From an uncultured Clostridium sp. (lineage in GTDB: Bacteria > Bacillota > Clostridia > TANB77 > CAG-508): DNA of 64,000 bases. Positions within the stretch are counted from its first letter, which is position 1. Every line of letters begins with the position of its first letter. The notes below the pieces were generated by a model, which was not told the origin of the DNA, made no database searches, and saw nothing but the letters and a program-made list of their open reading frames with translations. The DNA lies in the NCBI GenBank assembly GCA_947648495.1, contig CANSOA010000001.1:62001-126000 (forward strand), given 5' to 3'. Of the stretch, positions 28,199 to 37,596 are shown one piece after another. The position numbers and the translations under genes are program-made.

Positions 28199-31025
28199 AT
28201 GAACGATAAAATTATTATAAAAAATGCAAAAGAACACAATTTAAAAAATATCAATCTTGAAATACCAAAAGATAAATTAGTTGTCATTACAGGGCTTTCA
28301 GGTTCAGGAAAATCTTCTCTTGCGTTTGACACCATTTACGCTGAAGGACAAAGACGATATGTTGAAAGTTTATCTTCCTATGCCAGACAATTCTTAGGAA
28401 TTATGGAAAAGCCAAACGTAGAATCTATCGAAGGGCTTTCTCCAGCCATTTCCATTGATCAAAAAACCACTTCCAAAAATCCACGTTCAACGGTTGGAAC
28501 TGTTACTGAAATTTATGATTATATCCGTTTATTATATGCTAGAATTGGTGTTCCCTATTGCCCTAATTGTGGTAAAAAAATAGAAAAGCAAACCATTGAT
28601 CAAATCATAGATAGTGTTATGGAATATAAAGAAGGCACCAAAATTCAAGTATTGGCGCCAGTTGTACGTGCGAAAAAAGGTGAATACAGCAAACTTTTTG
28701 CCAACATGCAAAAAGAAGGATTTGTACGTGTCAGGATTGATGGTGAAATGTATGAATTAACAGATGATATTGAATTGGATCGAAACAAAAAACACAACAT
28801 TGACATTGTAGTAGATAGACTTGTCATGAAAGAAGATATCCGTAATCGATTATCTGAATCTGTTGAAACAGCCATGACACATGCAGGAAATCTTGTAAAA
28901 ATAGATGTAGTAGGAGAAGGCGAGAAATTATTTAGTGGAAATTATGCCTGCCCAGACTGCAATATTAGTTTTGAAGAATTAACACCACGCATGTTTTCTT
29001 TTAATAATCCAATGGGAGCTTGTCCAGAATGTACAGGAATTGGTTATTTAATGCGAATAGATGAGGATTTAGTCATTCCAGACAAAAATAAAACTTTATA
29101 TGATGGCGTAAAAGCTTTTGGTTCAAGTACCATGAAACGTGGTGATACGATGGCAAAAATGTATTTTGAAAGTATTGCAAAACATTATGGGATAGATATC
29201 AAAAAGCCAATTAAGAAATTGCCACATGAATTTTTAGATAAAATTTTATATGGAACAGGTAATGAAGAAATTGATTTTGAGTATACATCTGCAAGTGGAA
29301 CAAGAAAATTTACAAGCCCATTTGAAGGTGTTATTCCGACATTAGATAGACGTTACCGCGAAACTAAATCAGAAGGAATGCGCTATTTTTATGAAATGTA
29401 CATGAGTGATAGCCCATGCAACAGTTGTCATGGAGCTAGACTTAAAAAAGAAGTTTTGTCTGTTAAAATAGGTGATAAAAATATCAACGAATTAACCAAT
29501 ATGCCAATTAACAAAATCAAAAATTATTTGGCAAATTTGGAATTAAGCAAAAAAGACAAAATGATAGCTGAATTAATTTTTAGAGAATTAAATATGCGTT
29601 TGCAATTTTTAATTGATGTTGGTTTGGAATATTTGACGCTTTCAAGAAGCAGTGGAACTTTGTCTGGTGGTGAGGCACAGCGTATTCGTTTAGCTACTCA
29701 AATTGGTTCTGGACTTTCTGGCGTTTTGTATATTTTAGACGAACCAAGTATTGGGTTGCATCAAAGAGATAATGACAAATTGTTAGAAACTTTGAAAAAA
29801 CTACGAGATTTAGGCAATACCTTAATTGTCGTTGAACATGACGAAGATACGATGTATGCCGCTGATCAAATCATTGATATTGGACCAGGAGCAGGACGTT
29901 ATGGTGGAAAAGTAGTTGCACAACGGAACAGCGGAAGAAATAAAATTAATTTCTGATTCAGCGACAGGTCAATATTTAAGTGGCAGAAAAAAAATAGTGA
30001 TACCAAAAACAAGGAGAAAAAGCTCTTCTGGAAAATGTCTTGAAATCATTGGTGCTAGTGAACATAACTTAAAGAATGTAAATGTCAAGATACCACTAGG
30101 GGTTTTTAACTGTGTGACTGGAGTTTCTGGCTCTGGAAAGTCTACTTTAATCAATGAAATTTTATATAAATATTTAGCCAGAGAAATCAATCGTTCCAAT
30201 GAAAAACCGGGGAAATGTGAAAATATAAAAGGAATTTCCAATATTGATAAAATTATTAATATTGACCAATCTCCAATTGGTAGAACACCACGCTCAAATC
30301 CAGCGACCTATACAGGAGTATTTGATATTATTCGTGATATTTATGCTGGTACAAATGAAGCAAAAATGCGCGGTTACCAAAAAGGAAGGTTTAGTTTTAA
30401 TGTATCAGGTGGACGTTGTGAGGCTTGTCAAGGGGATGGAGTTGTCAAAATTGAAATGAATTTTTTGCCAGATATTTATGTTCCTTGCGAGATTTGTAAT
30501 GGAAAACGTTATAATCGAGAAACCTTAGAAGTCAAATATAAGGGAAAAAGTATTGCCGATGTACTAAATATGACAGTTGAAGAAGCTCTTGACTTCTTTA
30601 GTAATATTCCACGTATTAAGGTTAAAATGCAGACTCTATGTGATGTAGGATTAAGCTATATCAAATTAGGACAGCCTTCTACAACGCTTTCTGGAGGCGA
30701 AGCACAACGTGTGAAATTGGCAACAGAATTATCTAAAAGAGCGACTGGCAAAACTTTATACATTCTAGATGAACCAACAACTGGTCTTCATATTGCAGAT
30801 GTTCACAAATTGGTTGATATTTTGCAAAGATTAGTAGACACAGGAAATACAATTGTTGTAATTGAGCATAATTTAGATTTAATCAAAACAGCTGACCATA
30901 TTATTGATTTAGGTCCTGAAGGGGGAGATGGTGGCGGAGAAGTAATTGCAATTGGTACACCAGAACAAATCGTGAAAAATGATAAATCTTATACAGGGAA
31001 ATTTTTGAAAAAATATTTGGAATGA
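28199..31025 (+). CDS. uvrA: Excinuclease ABC subunit A, with CGGA +1 site
   Basis: DNA-damage recognition ATPase of nucleotide excision repair. Two ABC modules are present: Walker [13 protein letters not shown] (residue 32 region) and [12 protein letters not shown]. There are two LSGGEAQR signatures and CxxC zinc motifs (CPNCGKK; CPDC/CPEC; CEAC/CEIC). Straight reading ends at 29956. The in-frame CGG at 29924 is the break, and skipping its C gives [14 protein letters not shown], the conserved linker into the second module. Total about 941 residues, the usual length. The 586 codons before and 356 after the site are otherwise flawless, so decay is not the explanation. Confidence 0.95.
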
Positions 31026-31074
31026 TTGAGGAAATTTTTCATAATTTTAGAGAAAGTAAGGGAGGTTTGAGAAA

Positions 31075-31611
31075 ATGGAATTGACAGTGAATTATATTTT
31101 ATCACAAGTATTTACAATTTTAATGTATGGGTTGTTAGCCATTACGTATTATGTTAAAGATAGAAAATCAGTTTTGATTATTAGTTTTTTATCTTTGGTT
31201 GCAAATAGTTTAGCATATATTTTATTATATGCGTATACAGGATTGGCAATGTGTGTTGTAGCATTGGTGAGAAATATTTATTTTTTGGTGGATGAAAAGA
31301 AAAATGGGAAATCTGAGCAAATCAGTAGAAAAGATTTTATAGTATTGATTGTATTGTATGCAATAACTATTATATCAGCGATTTTTACTTATGAAGGATT
31401 TTTGAGTTTATTATCAGTATTTGCAACAATGATTTATACCTATTCTGTTTGGCAGAAGAAAACTTCTATCTATAAATTATGTGGAATTCCAGTTGGGATT
31501 TTGTGGGTAGCCTATAATTTATATGTAAAATCTGTATTTGGTGTTATTTTAGAGGGAATTTTGTTAGTCTCTTCCGTGATTGGTTATCGATTGGAAAAAG
31601 GAAAAAAATAA
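31075..31611 (+). CDS. YgjV-like inner membrane protein
   Basis: 178 residues with about six hydrophobic helices and a polar loop near residues 72-85. The pattern of short helices with LVRNIYFL and the late GIPVGILWVAYNLYVKSVFG resembles the YgjV family of uncharacterised membrane proteins. AGGGAGGTTTGAG precedes ATG. It lies 50 bases after uvrA and may be read with it. No substrate or role can be inferred. Confidence 0.65.
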   Translation: MELTVNYILSQVFTILMYGLLAITYYVKDRKSVLIISFLSLVANSLAYILLYAYTGLAMCVVALVRNIYFLVDEKKNGKSEQISRKDFIVLIVLYAITIISAIFTYEGFLSLLSVFATMIYTYSVWQKKTSIYKLCGIPVGILWVAYNLYVKSVFGVILEGILLVSSVIGYRLEKGKK

Positions 31612-31685
31612 GAGAAGAAATGGCTTGACTTTTGATTGAAAATGTGTTAATATAAGCAACAATAAAAAAGAAGGGAGGGAAGGTT

Positions 31686-32024
31686 ATGGAAGAAAAATTA
31701 ACAGCAATTTTATTTCAAATGAATCAGATGAATCAAAGATTTGAACATTTTGAACAAAAAATAAACCAAAAATTTAATGATTTTGAACAAAAAATAAACC
31801 AAAAAATAAGTGATTCAGAAAAAAGAATTTTAGATCAGCAATTTTTATTTGAAAATGAATATGGTATCAAAATTGACGCAATTTTTGATGCAGTTACATT
31901 AGAGTTAGACAAGAATCTTGAAAAGTCTCAAAAAATTGGCAAACTTGAGGGAAGAATGGACAGAAATGAAGTTGCCGTTTTTAATCATGAAAAAAGAATT
32001 TCAACATTAGAGTTAAGTCAGTAG
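31686..32024 (+). CDS. Small coiled-coil protein with an internal 11-residue repeat
   Basis: 112 residues, soluble and entirely helical by appearance. Two tandem copies of an 11-residue unit (FEQKINQKFND then FEQKINQKISD, residues about 21-42) are encoded by a near-perfect 33-base DNA repeat. Family not recognised beyond generic coiled coil. A TTGACT / TAATAT promoter with 17-base spacing lies at 31625-31653. AAGGGAGGGAAGG precedes ATG, and a strong terminator follows. It is a single-gene transcription unit. Confidence 0.6.
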   Translation: MEEKLTAILFQMNQMNQRFEHFEQKINQKFNDFEQKINQKISDSEKRILDQQFLFENEYGIKIDAIFDAVTLELDKNLEKSQKIGKLEGRMDRNEVAVFNHEKRISTLELSQ

Positions 32025-32046
32025 AATTTTACCAAAAACAAATGAT

Positions 32047-32100
32047 AGAGAGCATATAAATTATTTTTTTAGAAAAGTAATCTATATGCTCTCTATTTTT
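32047..32100 (+). terminator. Rho-independent terminator
   Basis: AGAGAGCATATA and TATATGCTCTCT pair around a 28-base AT-rich loop, then ATTTTT. Confidence 0.8.
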
Positions 32101-32201
32101 CCTTAAAAAGTATTTTCTTTTTTGAAATTCTGTGATATAAAGAAATGAAGAAAGAGTTTTTCTAGAAGGAAAGTGTAGATTTTAAGAAAGGAGTTAAAAA
32201 T

Positions 32202-32705
32202 ATGCCAGAAATATGGAATTTATTGGATGAAAATGGGGATAAAATAGGAAAAACAATGTGCAAAGGCGAACCAGTTCCAAAAGGTTTGTATCATTTGGGA
32301 GTTGATGTTTGGATTGTGAATTCGGAAAATAAAATTTTGATACAAAAACGTTCTCCACATAAAAGAAATTCGCCGAATGTATGGGCTATGACGGGCGGTT
32401 CTAATATAAAAGGAGAAACTACGTTGCAAACAATTGAAAGAGAAGTTTTGGAAGAATTAGGAATACAGCTGAAAGTTCAAGACTTACAATTAATGAAAAC
32501 TTATAAGACTGGGGAAGTTTGGTTAGAGGAATATTTTGTAAAACAAGAGGTTGAGCTACAAGATATTGTGATGCAAGAAGCAGAAGTTTGCGATGTAAAG
32601 TGGGCAAGTTTTGACGAGATTGAGGAAATTTTTCATAATGGGCAATTTATAGAAAATCGTTGGGAATTTGTGAGAGATTGGATTAGGGAAAGGTTGGAGA
32701 AATAA
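32202..32705 (+). CDS. Nudix hydrolase (IDI-like subgroup)
   Basis: 167 residues. The Nudix box GGSNIKGETTLQTIEREVLE followed by ELGI fits GX5EX7REUXEEXGU exactly. The N-terminal WNLLDENGDKIG and the flanking strands match the isopentenyl-diphosphate-isomerase-like Nudix subgroup common in Bacillota. It hydrolyses a nucleoside-diphosphate-linked substrate that cannot be specified. AAAGGAG precedes ATG; the transporter gene starts 2 bases after the stop, so they are coupled. Confidence 0.88.
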   Translation: MPEIWNLLDENGDKIGKTMCKGEPVPKGLYHLGVDVWIVNSENKILIQKRSPHKRNSPNVWAMTGGSNIKGETTLQTIEREVLEELGIQLKVQDLQLMKTYKTGEVWLEEYFVKQEVELQDIVMQEAEVCDVKWASFDEIEEIFHNGQFIENRWEFVRDWIRERLEK

Positions 32706-32706
32706 G

Positions 32707-33838
32707 ATGAAACAAAATACAAAAGATGCAAAATTGAAAAGTGGTTCACAAATTTTGATTTTAGATCAGGCTATTGCTAAAATTATTGTTCTATTTTTAG
32801 ATACTTTTTTAGCAGCCTATTTTTATAAAATATCAGAACAAAATATCTATTATTTATCACTTTATAATATTGTTGGGTGGATTACTGCAACCATTGGTGC
32901 ATACGTTTTTGCTGACTATATTAAGCGAAAAAATAAAGTCAATTTATACCGTTTTGGAACTTTGGTAAAATGCTTTTTTATCTTTATGATTATTGTTTTA
33001 CAAGAAAAAATTATAGATTATGTTTATGTCATTGGAATTATGTTTGGAATAGCAACTGCTACAACTGGATTTCCTTTTAATATGATAGAATCTGAGCAAG
33101 TTTCAAATGAGGAAAGAAGCAAATATAACATTTAATTCTTATGAAATTGCAGCAATTTTAATTCTCATTTTTTCTTTTTTGAAATTAATTTTAAGCTTTT
33201 TCATAGAAAATAAAAATGTTCAAACAACTAAAATAGATTTAAAAGAATTTTGCTCTATTTTAAAACATGATAAAACCTTGAAAAACTTTATTTCATTGAA
33301 TTTTTAAAAGGAATTACAAGATATGGTGTCATGAGTTTAATTGTGTCTTTACTGATTATTTATTATACAAAAGACGATTTTGAATTGGGGAGTTGGACAT
33401 CTCTTTTTTCACTTTTTACTGTCCTAACTATGTACTTATTTGGTAAATTTTATCGTGAAAATCATAAAAATAAAATTCTTTTTTTGTCCGCCATCGCAAT
33501 TTTAATTAGTTTTGTTGGCATCTTTTGGAAGATTAATTGGTTTACTATTATTTTGTATAATTTTGTATATTATATTTTTATGAATATTCTTTTAAATATA
33601 ACAGAAATTAATTTATTTGATTATTCTAATAAAGGACCATTTTACGAAAAATATAATACAGAATATTTTATTTTTAGAGAATTATTTTTAAATATTGGAA
33701 GAGTTTTACGGCTATAGTATGTTATTTGTGTTCGTCGGAATGACGCAAAATTTAAACTATTTAAATATTTTATTTATGGGAATTACGATATCCATTATCG
33801 TAATCATTAAAATGAGTCAAAAAATAACGATAAAATAA
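32707..33838 (+). pseudogene. MFS-type transporter with one CGGC +1 site and two ordinary frame breaks
   Basis: A 12-helix transporter-like protein of about 376 residues, assembled from four frame segments. A +1 break lies near 33122 (…NEERSKY / TFNSYEIAA…). A compensating -1 break lies near 33306 in TTTTTAAAA, and a further +1 lies at CGG 33709. Skipping that C gives GRV-L-GYSMLFVFVGM and a good helical C-terminus ending at 33838. Only the last break follows the CGGN rule. The other two look like single-base indels, one in a homopolymer, so the gene is probably decayed or carries assembly errors. It is coupled to the Nudix gene upstream. Confidence 0.55.
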
Positions 33839-33933
33839 TCATATTTTCTTGATAATTGTATAAAAATATGATATAGATATAGATATGATTTTTGTAACAT
33901 TAATACCCTAACACACTTTTGATAGGAGGCCAT

Positions 33934-34329
33934 ATGCAAATAAGACGGATTTTAATTGTAGAAGATGAGTTTAACAAAATAAAAAGAATTGTTAAAGTAA
34001 TTCAAAAAAACAAAATATCAGAACTTTTTATTGCAAAAAATATTGCTGCTGCAACTCAAAAAATTTATGAGATGGATTTTGACTTTTTAATCACAGATCT
34101 CATTTTACCAAGATTTGTTGGTGAAACAATTCTAAAAGGCGAAAAAGCAGGATTTGACTTGATGTTGCAACTGGCAAAACATAACATTCAAATTCCAACG
34201 ATTATTTATTCTTTTTCGCCACTTTCACAAAAAGAAATGGAAACATTGAGAAAAGTAAATTATCCATTAATTGCGCAAGCGATGGATATTGCAGTTGTAG
34301 AACGGATATTGCAAGAATATCTATCTTAA
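33934..34329 (+). CDS. Response-regulator receiver-like protein with two in-frame CGG codons
   Basis: 131 residues of the receiver (REC) fold: RRILIVEDE with an acidic pair after strand 1, FDFLITDLILP with the likely phospho-acceptor Asp after strand 3, and PTIIYSFSP after strand 4. No output domain, so it is a stand-alone receiver. AGGAGG precedes ATG 33934. Its importance is as an exception: CGG at 33946 and 34303, each followed by A, read naturally as arginine in frame. A +1 shift at 33946 would hit TAA at once. At 34303 a shift would only swap the last eight residues for eleven others. It may be a recent import. Confidence 0.75.
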   Translation: MQIRRILIVEDEFNKIKRIVKVIQKNKISELFIAKNIAAATQKIYEMDFDFLITDLILPRFVGETILKGEKAGFDLMLQLAKHNIQIPTIIYSFSPLSQKEMETLRKVNYPLIAQAMDIAVVERILQEYLS

Positions 34330-34349
34330 GTCGTAAGGCTTAAACAAAA

Positions 34350-34381
34350 AATCTGGCTAGATTAGCTGGATTTTTTTTGTA
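34350..34381 (+). terminator. Rho-independent terminator
   Basis: ATCTGGCTA and TAGCTGGAT pair (two G-U pairs) around GAT, followed by eight T residues. Confidence 0.75.
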
Positions 34382-34437
34382 AAAAAATAGGAATATTTTC
34401 AAAATCACCGCATATATAAATAATAGAGGTGATTTTT

Positions 34438-35373
34438 GTGGTTTATATCAAATTAGAAGAAAATATGGACAAGTTTATGGGAATAAGTAATTTGCCAAAA
34501 ACAATTCAGAAAATAAGTTTTAAATCTAAATGTCGAAATGGAAAATTCAAAATGGAAAAAATAGAAAATATGGATTATATCATTCTTCCTCAAATGAATG
34601 AAAAAATGTTGAAGAAATTGAAAAATATAGCCAACATTCGATGTTGGAAAAATATTTGCGTATCCGATAATTTGCGCAAAGAAAAAAGTTTTATGAAATT
34701 TGCAAAGGAAAATCATTTAAAAGTTCTAGATGGAAAATGGCTGTTCAAAAATATGGTAGATCAAGTTGTTGAATATATTGTGCTTGCCAAAGAAGAAATG
34801 TTAGTTAATCAAGAAATTTCGATTTTGTGTCAGCAATTAGATGAAACTATTTTGGAAAAAATTAAGGAAATTTGTGTTAAAGTGAAACTTTGCAATATTT
34901 TGACCAATCATACCAAACAGTTTCAAAAACTCGAAGAAGAGATTTATCAAACCAATGGAATTGTTTTAAATGTTTCAAATAATTATAAAAGAGCGATTTC
35001 TAAATCTAGTATTGTGATTAATTTTGATTTTTCCAGAAAAGACATTGAAAAATGTGTATTTTCTAAAAATGCATATTTTATCAATCTGGATAAAAATATT
35101 AAATTTGATAAAAAAGAATGCAATGAAAGAAATATTATTTTTTATGGAATCGATATGCCAGAAAAATATGTAGAATTTTTGGATACATTAGAAGGTTTTA
35201 ACAGTAGTATTTTGTATGAAAGTTTTATTTATAAGAAAACAAATTATCGAAATATCAAAAAAGAATTATTGGAAGATGACGCTAAAATACTGTATTTGAA
35301 GGATTGTAACGGAAAAATTATGACAAATCCCAATTTTAATTTACCAAAAACTCTTGACAAAATCACGATTTAA
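34438..35373 (+). CDS. Conserved-looking cytoplasmic protein of unknown function
   Basis: 311 residues, Lys/Asn rich, no membrane helix or signal peptide. Alternating strand and helix segments are visible (MDYIILPQMN, LKVLDGKWLF, SSIVINFDF, NIIFYGIDMP), suggesting an alpha/beta fold. I recognise no catalytic motif or family. GTG 34438 preceded by AGAGGTGAT is chosen as start. The end of the gene contains the greA promoter. The Cys-containing loops (CRNGKF, IRCWKN) are not in a clear metal-binding spacing. Confidence 0.65.
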   Translation: MVYIKLEENMDKFMGISNLPKTIQKISFKSKCRNGKFKMEKIENMDYIILPQMNEKMLKKLKNIANIRCWKNICVSDNLRKEKSFMKFAKENHLKVLDGKWLFKNMVDQVVEYIVLAKEEMLVNQEISILCQQLDETILEKIKEICVKVKLCNILTNHTKQFQKLEEEIYQTNGIVLNVSNNYKRAISKSSIVINFDFSRKDIEKCVFSKNAYFINLDKNIKFDKKECNERNIIFYGIDMPEKYVEFLDTLEGFNSSILYESFIYKKTNYRNIKKELLEDDAKILYLKDCNGKIMTNPNFNLPKTLDKITI

Positions 35374-35382
35374 CCTTATGAT
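35354..35382 (+). promoter_or_regulatory. Sigma-A promoter for greA
   Basis: TTGACA (35354-35359), 17 bases, TATGAT (35377-35382), overlapping the 3' end of the preceding gene. Confidence 0.7.
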
Positions 35383-35418
35383 AATACTTAAATGATATGC
35401 AATAAGGAGGAGAAAAAA

Positions 35419-35895
35419 ATGGGAGAGAAAGAATTTCTACTAACACAAGAAGGATATGATAATTTAGAAAAAGAATTAGAAAAATTAAAAACAGAAACGA
35501 GATATGAAATTGCGGAAAGAATTAAAGTTGCATTAGGTTTTGGAGATTTATCAGAAAACTCAGAATATGACGAAGCCAAAAATGCTCAAGCACAAAATGA
35601 AATGAAGATAGCCGAATTAGAAAATAAATTAAAATATGCTAAAATTATAGATGAATCTGAAATCGACACAAAAACTGTGCAAGTTGGAAATGTCGTAAAA
35701 GTATTAGATATGGAATTTGACGAAGAAGTAGAATATACGATTGTTGGTTCAACAGAAGTTGATTTGGCGCAAAACAAAATTTCAAATGAATCACCAATTG
35801 GTGTTGCTTTACTTGGTAAAAAAGTTAAAGATATTGTGGATGTGCAAGCGCCAGTAGGTGTTTTGAAATTCAAAATATTAGCGATCCGAAAATAA
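35419..35895 (+). CDS. greA: Transcription elongation factor GreA
   Basis: 158 residues, standard length. An N-terminal coiled coil carries the conserved [16 protein letters not shown] tip (about residues 43-58) with the acidic residues that insert into the RNA polymerase secondary channel. The C-terminal FKBP-like domain includes [17 protein letters not shown]. GreA stimulates cleavage of backtracked transcripts. ATG 35419 is chosen with AAGGAGGAG upstream. It has its own promoter and a terminator follows. Confidence 0.95.
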   Translation: MGEKEFLLTQEGYDNLEKELEKLKTETRYEIAERIKVALGFGDLSENSEYDEAKNAQAQNEMKIAELENKLKYAKIIDESEIDTKTVQVGNVVKVLDMEFDEEVEYTIVGSTEVDLAQNKISNESPIGVALLGKKVKDIVDVQAPVGVLKFKILAIRK

Positions 35896-35920
35896 GAATG
35901 AAGACAATATTCTTAAAAAT

Positions 35921-35956
35921 AATAAACTGTCGATTTTTTTATCGATGGTTTATTTC
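35921..35956 (+). terminator. Rho-independent terminator after greA
   Basis: AATAAACTGTCGAT pairs with ATCGATGGTTTATT around a run of T residues, then TCGTTC. Confidence 0.7.
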
Positions 35957-36003
35957 GTTCTTATAAAAAAGAAAAATAATAGAAAGAGGGAAGAAATAAA
36001 AAG

Positions 36004-36669
36004 ATGGAAGAAATTTTTTATTCACGCGAATGCCAGTTGGTATTAAAATTACTTTTAATATTTGTTTTATCTGGATTTATTGGATTAGAAAGAGCAGCTC
36101 TTAGTAAACCTGCTGGATTTAGAACGCATGTATTAGTGGGAATTAGTGCAGTTTTGGTCATGGAAGCAGGCATTTTTTTACAAAATGAAATGCAAGCTGA
36201 TCCAACGAGAATTGCTGCTCAATTATTATCTGGAATAGGATTTTTGGGTGCGGGAACCATATTAAGAGATGGATTTTCAGTAAAAGGTTTGACTACAGCT
36301 GCGAGTTTGCTTTCTGTAACATGTATTGGTTTGATTGTTGGATCAGGCTTTTATTTTGCGGGAATTATAGCGACTTTTGTTGTCTATTTTGTACTTTCAT
36401 ATTCAAATTTTATATCAGAAAAAGTAGCTCATTTTAATGAATTTAATTTAGAAATTGAAGTAAAAAATCCAAAAGAAGTCATTGAAAAAATTCAAGATTT
36501 TTTGGATCATTACAAAATCGAGATAACAGAAATGAAAATTTTTGATGAAGATGAAGATAGCAAAGAATACATAAAAATTTCAGGTTTATACCGAGATAAA
36601 ATCAACAAAAATAAAATGATTGCAGGATTAATGTCAATCGAACAAATAAAACATGTTTTAGAAATTTAA
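36004..36669 (+). CDS. MgtC/SapB family membrane protein
   Basis: 221 residues. Five N-terminal helices include the family signature GLERAALSKPAGFRTHVLVG (about residues 24-43) and LLSGIGFLGAGTILRDG. A cytoplasmic ACT-like C-terminal domain starts near residue 150. MgtC-type proteins support growth under low magnesium or acid stress, in some cases by acting on F-type ATPase; the transport role is unsettled. GAGGGAAG precedes ATG. A separate promoter downstream marks the end of the unit. Confidence 0.88.
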   Translation: MEEIFYSRECQLVLKLLLIFVLSGFIGLERAALSKPAGFRTHVLVGISAVLVMEAGIFLQNEMQADPTRIAAQLLSGIGFLGAGTILRDGFSVKGLTTAASLLSVTCIGLIVGSGFYFAGIIATFVVYFVLSYSNFISEKVAHFNEFNLEIEVKNPKEVIEKIQDFLDHYKIEITEMKIFDEDEDSKEYIKISGLYRDKINKNKMIAGLMSIEQIKHVLEI

Positions 36670-36676
36670 AAAAGAC

Positions 36677-36705
36677 TTGATAAAAAATTATTTATATCAT
36701 ATAAT
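36677..36705 (+). promoter_or_regulatory. Sigma-A promoter
   Basis: TTGATA (36677-36682), 17 bases, TATAAT (36700-36705), 62 bases before the ATG at 36768. Confidence 0.7.
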
Positions 36706-36767
36706 ACGTATGGATCGATGCTCACATTGATTCTACAAAAATCAACAGAAGATACAAGGAGGAAACA

Positions 36768-37194
36768 ATGAACCAAAAATTTACCGTAACATTTTATCAT
36801 GACGATCGAAAAACTATTTTAGAAAAACAAGAAGTAGACGAAAATAGTAGCGTTAAATATCAAGGAAAATTACCTGAAAAACCAGCAGAAAATGGAAGAG
36901 AATATACCTTTATTGGTTGGGAAACAACTGGTAACTTAGAAAATGTAACACAAAACATTGATGTTTTTGCAAAATTTGAAGAAACTTCCAAAATAAATTC
37001 CATGTTTGAATTATCGGAATTAAATGCTGAAAATGCTAGATTAGATGATGTTATGCGGAGCAGGACAAAAGGTGAGTGAAGTAGAAAAAGCAACAAGAGA
37101 TTTAAATTTGGAACAAAAAAAAGATTTAATTAATCAAGTAAAAGAAAAAGGTTCTGTTGATTTAGCAAAAGAAGCAGAAAACGAAAGAGATTAA
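36768..37194 (+). CDS. InlB-B-repeat-like domain protein with CGGA +1 site
   Basis: About 141 residues. The N-terminal half resembles an InlB B-repeat / Listeria-Bacteroides repeat: VTFYHDDRKTILEKQEVDEN, then YTFIGWE and the NIDVFAKFE strand. Such domains usually mediate surface contacts, but no signal peptide is present. Straight reading stops at 37079. Skipping the C of CGG at 37056 gives DDVM-G-AGQKVSEVEKATR and a Lys/Glu-rich helical tail ending at 37194. AAGGAGG precedes ATG. The role of a cytoplasmic repeat-plus-helix protein is unknown. Confidence 0.65.
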
Positions 37195-37318
37195 AATGGA
37201 AAAAATTAAAATTTTATTTTTTGTTTTTTTGTCTATAATAAATTTAAGAGAAAAGTAATCAATAAAAATTAATATTTTTATTTTTTAAATCTTCTCTTGA
37301 AATTGGAGGTATTAGAAA

Positions 37319-37489
37319 ATGTCTAGCAATAGCAAGTTAATATCTGAAAAATTAAAATACGAAATTGCAAAAGAATTAGGAGTTTATGAACAAGTAAAAA
37401 AAGACGGAGGTTGGGGAAATGTACCAGCCAAAACTTGTGGAAATATTGTAACAAAAGCAATTGAAATTGCAAATCGTAGTGTAGAATAG
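37319..37489 (+). CDS. Small acid-soluble spore protein, alpha/beta type
   Basis: 56 residues with the SASP pattern: LKYEIAKELGVYEQV, the turn DGGWGNVPAKTCGN, and the second helix IVTKAIEIANRS. These proteins coat spore DNA, shift it towards A-form and protect it from UV. GGAGGT lies before ATG, and a perfect terminator follows 12 bases after the stop, so the gene is a single-gene unit as usual for SASP genes. A forespore sigma-G promoter should lie in 37210-37300, but I do not see a convincing one. It identifies the organism as a spore former. Confidence 0.88.
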   Translation: MSSNSKLISEKLKYEIAKELGVYEQVKKDGGWGNVPAKTCGNIVTKAIEIANRSVE

Positions 37490-37500
37490 TATAATTTTGT

Positions 37501-37527
37501 AAAGACGGAGAAATCCGTCTTTTTTTT
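37501..37527 (+). terminator. Rho-independent terminator after the spore protein gene
   Basis: AAGACGGA and TCCGTCTT pair around GAAA, followed by a T run. Confidence 0.9.
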
Positions 37528-37596
37528 AAAATTCTTGAATATATTATCATTAATTTGGAAAAAATTAGTAATAGAAATAGAAAAGAGGAGCCTAGC

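Noticed and set aside
22618..31025. secA, prfB, aspartokinase and uvrA as a block of pseudogenes
   Set aside because: Each is flawless apart from the CGGN site, several are essential, and the sites restore conserved glycines precisely.
34303..34340. +1 reading at the second CGGA of the receiver gene
   Set aside because: It would give a plausible but unsupported alternative tail. Since the first CGGA in the same gene must be read as a triplet, I kept the in-frame version.
1091..37056. Classical +1 frameshifting at slippery P-site codons with a Shine-Dalgarno-like stimulator
   Set aside because: The codons before CGG are all different and mostly not shift-prone, and I see no shared upstream purine element or downstream structure.
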